Shown piece by piece: positions 61,773 through 64,000 of a stretch of 64,000 nucleotides of DNA; the first letter of the stretch is position 1, and every line of letters begins with the position of its first letter. The notes under the pieces are model-generated. The model saw only the letters and a program-made list of their open reading frames with translations, did not search any database and was not told where the DNA came from. The position numbers and the translations under genes are program-made. The DNA is from Planctomycetota bacterium (GTDB lineage: Bacteria > Planctomycetota > Phycisphaerae > Sedimentisphaerales > Anaerohalosphaeraceae): positions 124,001 through 188,000 of the forward strand of contig JAKPDO010000013.1 in the NCBI GenBank assembly GCA_029552545.1, in the 5' to 3' direction.

Positions 61773-62738
61773 ATGGCAGAACGGATTCCCAAGGTGGTCA
61801 TCATTGGGCCTGCTTATGTAGAAATGGCCGTCAAGTGCGATTCCTGTCCGGAGCCCGGGCAAATGAAAGAGGGGATGGGCTTTACCTGCGTCCCCACCGG
61901 GCCGGGGGTCAATCGGGCGATTCAGGCGGCCCTTTGCGGGTGCGATGTGTTTGTCTTGGGACGTATTGGGGAGGACTGCTTTGGGGAGATGATTAAACAA
62001 AACCTCAGCCGATATGGGGTCTCAACCGAACTGCTTTATGCTTCACCAGCCATCAGCACAGGAATTATCCTGACACTGGTAGATGGACGCGGGTCGAATC
62101 GTTCCTGCCGTTCAGCAGGGGCCAATAAGGTTTTCGGAAGGGATGAAATTGAATATGCGGCGGCGGAGCAGACCATCGGCTCAGCCAATGTATGTCTGAT
62201 TCACGACAGTTTTTCGCCGGATGCCGTTGTGGCGGCCGTCCGATGTGCCCAGATTCACAAGACGCGGACGATTCTTGAGGTTAATCTTCCGATTCCCGAC
62301 CGTGGGGTTGTGCACGCGATTGACTGGCCGGTCGATTTTTACAATGCAGATATTTTGGTTCTGCGTTTTGCGGGGCTGTGGAGCCGGACGGAACTGGGGG
62401 CAAGCGGCGAACAGGATATTAAGTTTATTGCGACCGAGTTGGTGGCCAAAGGTGCCGGCAATGTTCTGATTAGTCTGGGCACACACGGGGCTTTGCTGGT
62501 GGACCGTCAGGGCACTCACTGGATTAAGGGCATTGCAACCGAGATGGTGGACTATACCGGTTGCGAAGATGCTTTCTGCGGGGCGTTGGCAGCCTGTTAT
62601 GCGACGGGCGACAGTCCGTTGTCGGCGGCTCGTTTTGCGGTTGCGGCGGAGGCCCTGGCCCGCAGCCGCTTCGGTCTGCAGGATGCTCTGCCGGTAAAAG
62701 AAGAGATTATTACTCTTCTTCAAGAGCAGCCGGATTAA
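61773..62738 (+). CDS. PfkB-family sugar/nucleoside kinase, altered active-site motif
   Basis: 321 residues. The N-terminal CVPTGPGVNRAIQAALCGCDVFVLGRIGEDCFG is the first PfkB motif. LEVNLPIPD, LISLGTHGALLVDRQGTHWI and VDYTGCEDAFCGALAACYATGD follow. In the last, the standard DTTGAGD reads DYTGCED: the anion hole Gly-Ala-Gly is changed to Gly-Cys-Glu while the catalytic Asp is kept. Activity might be altered. Ribokinase-like fold is clear, substrate not. GAAAGGGG lies before the ATG. Confidence 0.82.
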   Translation: MAERIPKVVIIGPAYVEMAVKCDSCPEPGQMKEGMGFTCVPTGPGVNRAIQAALCGCDVFVLGRIGEDCFGEMIKQNLSRYGVSTELLYASPAISTGIILTLVDGRGSNRSCRSAGANKVFGRDEIEYAAAEQTIGSANVCLIHDSFSPDAVVAAVRCAQIHKTRTILEVNLPIPDRGVVHAIDWPVDFYNADILVLRFAGLWSRTELGASGEQDIKFIATELVAKGAGNVLISLGTHGALLVDRQGTHWIKGIATEMVDYTGCEDAFCGALAACYATGDSPLSAARFAVAAEALARSRFGLQDALPVKEEIITLLQEQPD

Positions 62739-62894
62739 CCCCCGAACGATTCTTTGACGAAATTCCGTAACCCCCCAATTTTTGCAGATTTTTCCCTATC
62801 ATTATCGGGCATCACTTCTTTGCTTTTCCTTAAGCCCTTCTGCGTGTTTGACGATATTTCTGGGGAGGTTTTCCTGTTTGTTTAGGAAAAACGA

Positions 62895-63410
62895 ATGATG
62901 TCGAAGGGTTTTACGCTATTGGAAGTGCTGATTGTTGTGGCCGTGTTAGGGATTCTTGCGGCGATCGTGATTCCCCAGATGCACGGACAGACGCTTGCGG
63001 CCAAAGAAAGTACGGCGAAGGATACGCTTCAAATCTGGCGAACGCAGATAGAATTGTACAAAATGCAGCACGGAGGGCTGGCGCCGGGGTATAAAATCGG
63101 CTTTACAGGGACTCGAAGTGATGCCTCTGTTAGTGAACTAATTAGCCAATTTGTGGGAACCTCCACGGACAAGGGAGTGGCGGTGTCTTCTCCTGTGCCG
63201 ACGGCTCCTTATTTATATGGACCTTACCTGAAGACTATTCCGAAAAACCCCTTCAACAATCTGAATACAATTGATTACGTTGCCGATACGCTTACTTTTG
63301 AGTCAGCAGCAAACGGCATGTCGGGCTGGCTGTATAAGCGGGCGACGGCAGAGATACGTCTGAACTGGCCCGGAACGGACAGTCGGGGAGAGAAGTATGT
63401 GAATTATTGA
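62895..63410 (+). CDS. Prepilin-type pseudopilin protein
   Basis: 171 residues. Signal SKGFTLLEVLIVVAVLGILAAIVIP with cleavage before Phe, then KDTLQIWRTQIELYKMQHGGLAPGY, the GspG-like pattern. The C-terminal part is polar and ends RGEKYVNY. It stands alone, outside the 31.8-41.3 kb operon, 155 bases after the kinase gene, and converges with the GH31 gene. It could be an additional substrate of the same machinery. The ATG ATG start is ambiguous by one codon. Confidence 0.88.
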   Translation: MMSKGFTLLEVLIVVAVLGILAAIVIPQMHGQTLAAKESTAKDTLQIWRTQIELYKMQHGGLAPGYKIGFTGTRSDASVSELISQFVGTSTDKGVAVSSPVPTAPYLYGPYLKTIPKNPFNNLNTIDYVADTLTFESAANGMSGWLYKRATAEIRLNWPGTDSRGEKYVNY

Positions 63411-63416
63411 GAGGGG

Positions 63417-64000
63417 TTAATCCTCCAGATTGAGGGTGATGGTTTTTGTCTCTTCTCCTTCAGCTTTCTTGATTCCCTGTTCCGTTATCAGTTCCACAAT
63501 CACCTTTCGCAAAGGCCGCTGTCTTTGGCCTTCCTGACGGCTGATTTGAACCGAGACCGTTTTCCCGCTGCGTCGTGCGGTGTATTCGGTGAGCAGGTAT
63601 TGTCCTTTTTCGAATTCCCAGCCGTCGCCGGCATCTTCATAAAGGGTGCCTCTGGCGGTTCCGTTTTCATCCAGACAAACCAGAAGGGTCAGCTCCTCCA
63701 AAAAGTTTTCTTCGGTATTCTGGACGACTTTTCCGAGCGGCAGAATGGCTCCGCCGCGAACCTTCAGTTCGCACTGGTACGGGTCGCCGGCGGCGTCACC
63801 GTCCACCAGAGAAATGGTTTGCCAGATGCCGGAAGGCAGAGAGGGTTTGACGGCCCAGCGGGGAATTATCAGCAGGTCGCTGCCGAGGAGGAAGGCCTGA
63901 TCTTCGGTTCGAAGGGATGGATTATCGGGTTCGGCAAACAGGACGGGGCGAGCAGCCGGCAGGCCGGTTTTGTGCGATTCGTAAAAGAGGGTGTACAGAT
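63417..64000 (-). CDS. GH31-family glycosidase, C-terminal end only
   Basis: The gene runs leftward and its N-terminal part lies beyond the right edge. The minus-strand frame is open from 63417 to 64000, so the track's start at 63806 is false. The visible 194 residues include SHKTGLPAARPVLFAEPDN, FLLGSDLLIIPRW and LKVRGGAILPLG, which match the end of the GH31 barrel and the C-terminal beta domains with LYEDAGDGWEFEKGQYLLTEY. Such enzymes cleave alpha-glucosides, alpha-xylosides or related bonds. The catalytic Asp residues lie in the missing part, so activity cannot be checked. Convergent with the pseudopilin gene. Confidence 0.88.
   Translation of the reverse strand, partial: LYTLFYESHKTGLPAARPVLFAEPDNPSLRTEDQAFLLGSDLLIIPRWAVKPSLPSGIWQTISLVDGDAAGDPYQCELKVRGGAILPLGKVVQNTEENFLEELTLLVCLDENGTARGTLYEDAGDGWEFEKGQYLLTEYTARRSGKTVSVQISRQEGQRQRPLRKVIVELITEQGIKKAEGEETKTITLNLED

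Overview
The window reads as a chromosomal segment of a planctomycete, most likely class Phycisphaerae (Sedimentisphaerales-like). This is inferred from gene content, because no rRNA is present. The pointers are a PEP-CTERM sorted protein, dockerin-like repeats on secreted glycosidases, several prepilin-like proteins with the H-X9-DG type architecture, an ECF sigma factor beside a FecR-domain anti-sigma-like protein, very large signal peptidases, and a tubulin/FtsZ-like GTPase with a lysine/alanine-rich tail. An LpxR-type protein, Tat genes and a secretin indicate a diderm envelope.

Layout. 1-2.1 kb: lipoprotein (cut by the window edge), a small protein with a FlgM-like C-terminus, a small zinc ribbon, and csrA. 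This may be the end of a motility region. 2.4-6.4 kb: membrane protein, M48 lipoprotein protease, RluA-type pseudouridine synthase, HNH protein, HU/IHF. 6.7-9.8 kb: two tandem oversized signal peptidases with zinc-ribbon and long insertions. 9.95-11.3 kb: the tubulin/FtsZ-like protein. 11.6-14.2 kb: CYTH, HAD, SurE and a small membrane protein in one overlapping run. 14.2-16.5 kb: histidine kinase and receiver protein. 16.8-20.7 kb: GH2 beta-galactosidase and a pseudopilin-like protein. 20.7-22.1 kb: tRNA-Ala(GGC) without encoded CCA, next to the CCA-adding enzyme. 22.2-26.4 kb: guaB-guaA-LpxR behind promoters and paired palindromes. 26.5-30.8 kb: the classical thrS-infC-rpmI-rplT-pheS cluster, in which infC appears to start at ATC.

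31.8-41.3 kb is a compact type II secretion/type IV pilus-like operon: E, F, G, H, I, J, a PilX/GspK-like protein, a fused PilM/PilN-like protein, a PilO/GspM-like protein and a short secretin. A strong intrinsic terminator sits directly after the major pseudopilin. 41.5-43.5 kb: panB and a glycosyltransferase. 43.6-51.9 kb is a leftward secreted-polysaccharide locus: GH27 alpha-galactosidase, LamG/Ig protein, PEP-CTERM protein, FecR-domain protein and ECF sigma factor. The GH27 and LamG proteins share a ~170-residue module. An exact 10-bp x4 tandem repeat lies upstream of the PEP-CTERM gene.

52-64 kb: greA, then ahcY-archease-rtcB, tatC and tatA (convergent), a thioredoxin-like lipoprotein, an unknown lipoprotein, a DUF362 protein, a beta-CASP metallo-beta-lactamase, a PfkB-type kinase, another pseudopilin, and the C-terminal end of a GH31 glycosidase running off the right edge. 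The window is mostly housekeeping genes mixed with secretion and polysaccharide-degradation genes. I see no prophage, insertion sequence or CRISPR array. The most unusual items are the tubulin-like protein with its histone-H1-like tail, the twin signal peptidases, the infC start, the pseudopilin fused to a second domain, and the helically phased repeat.
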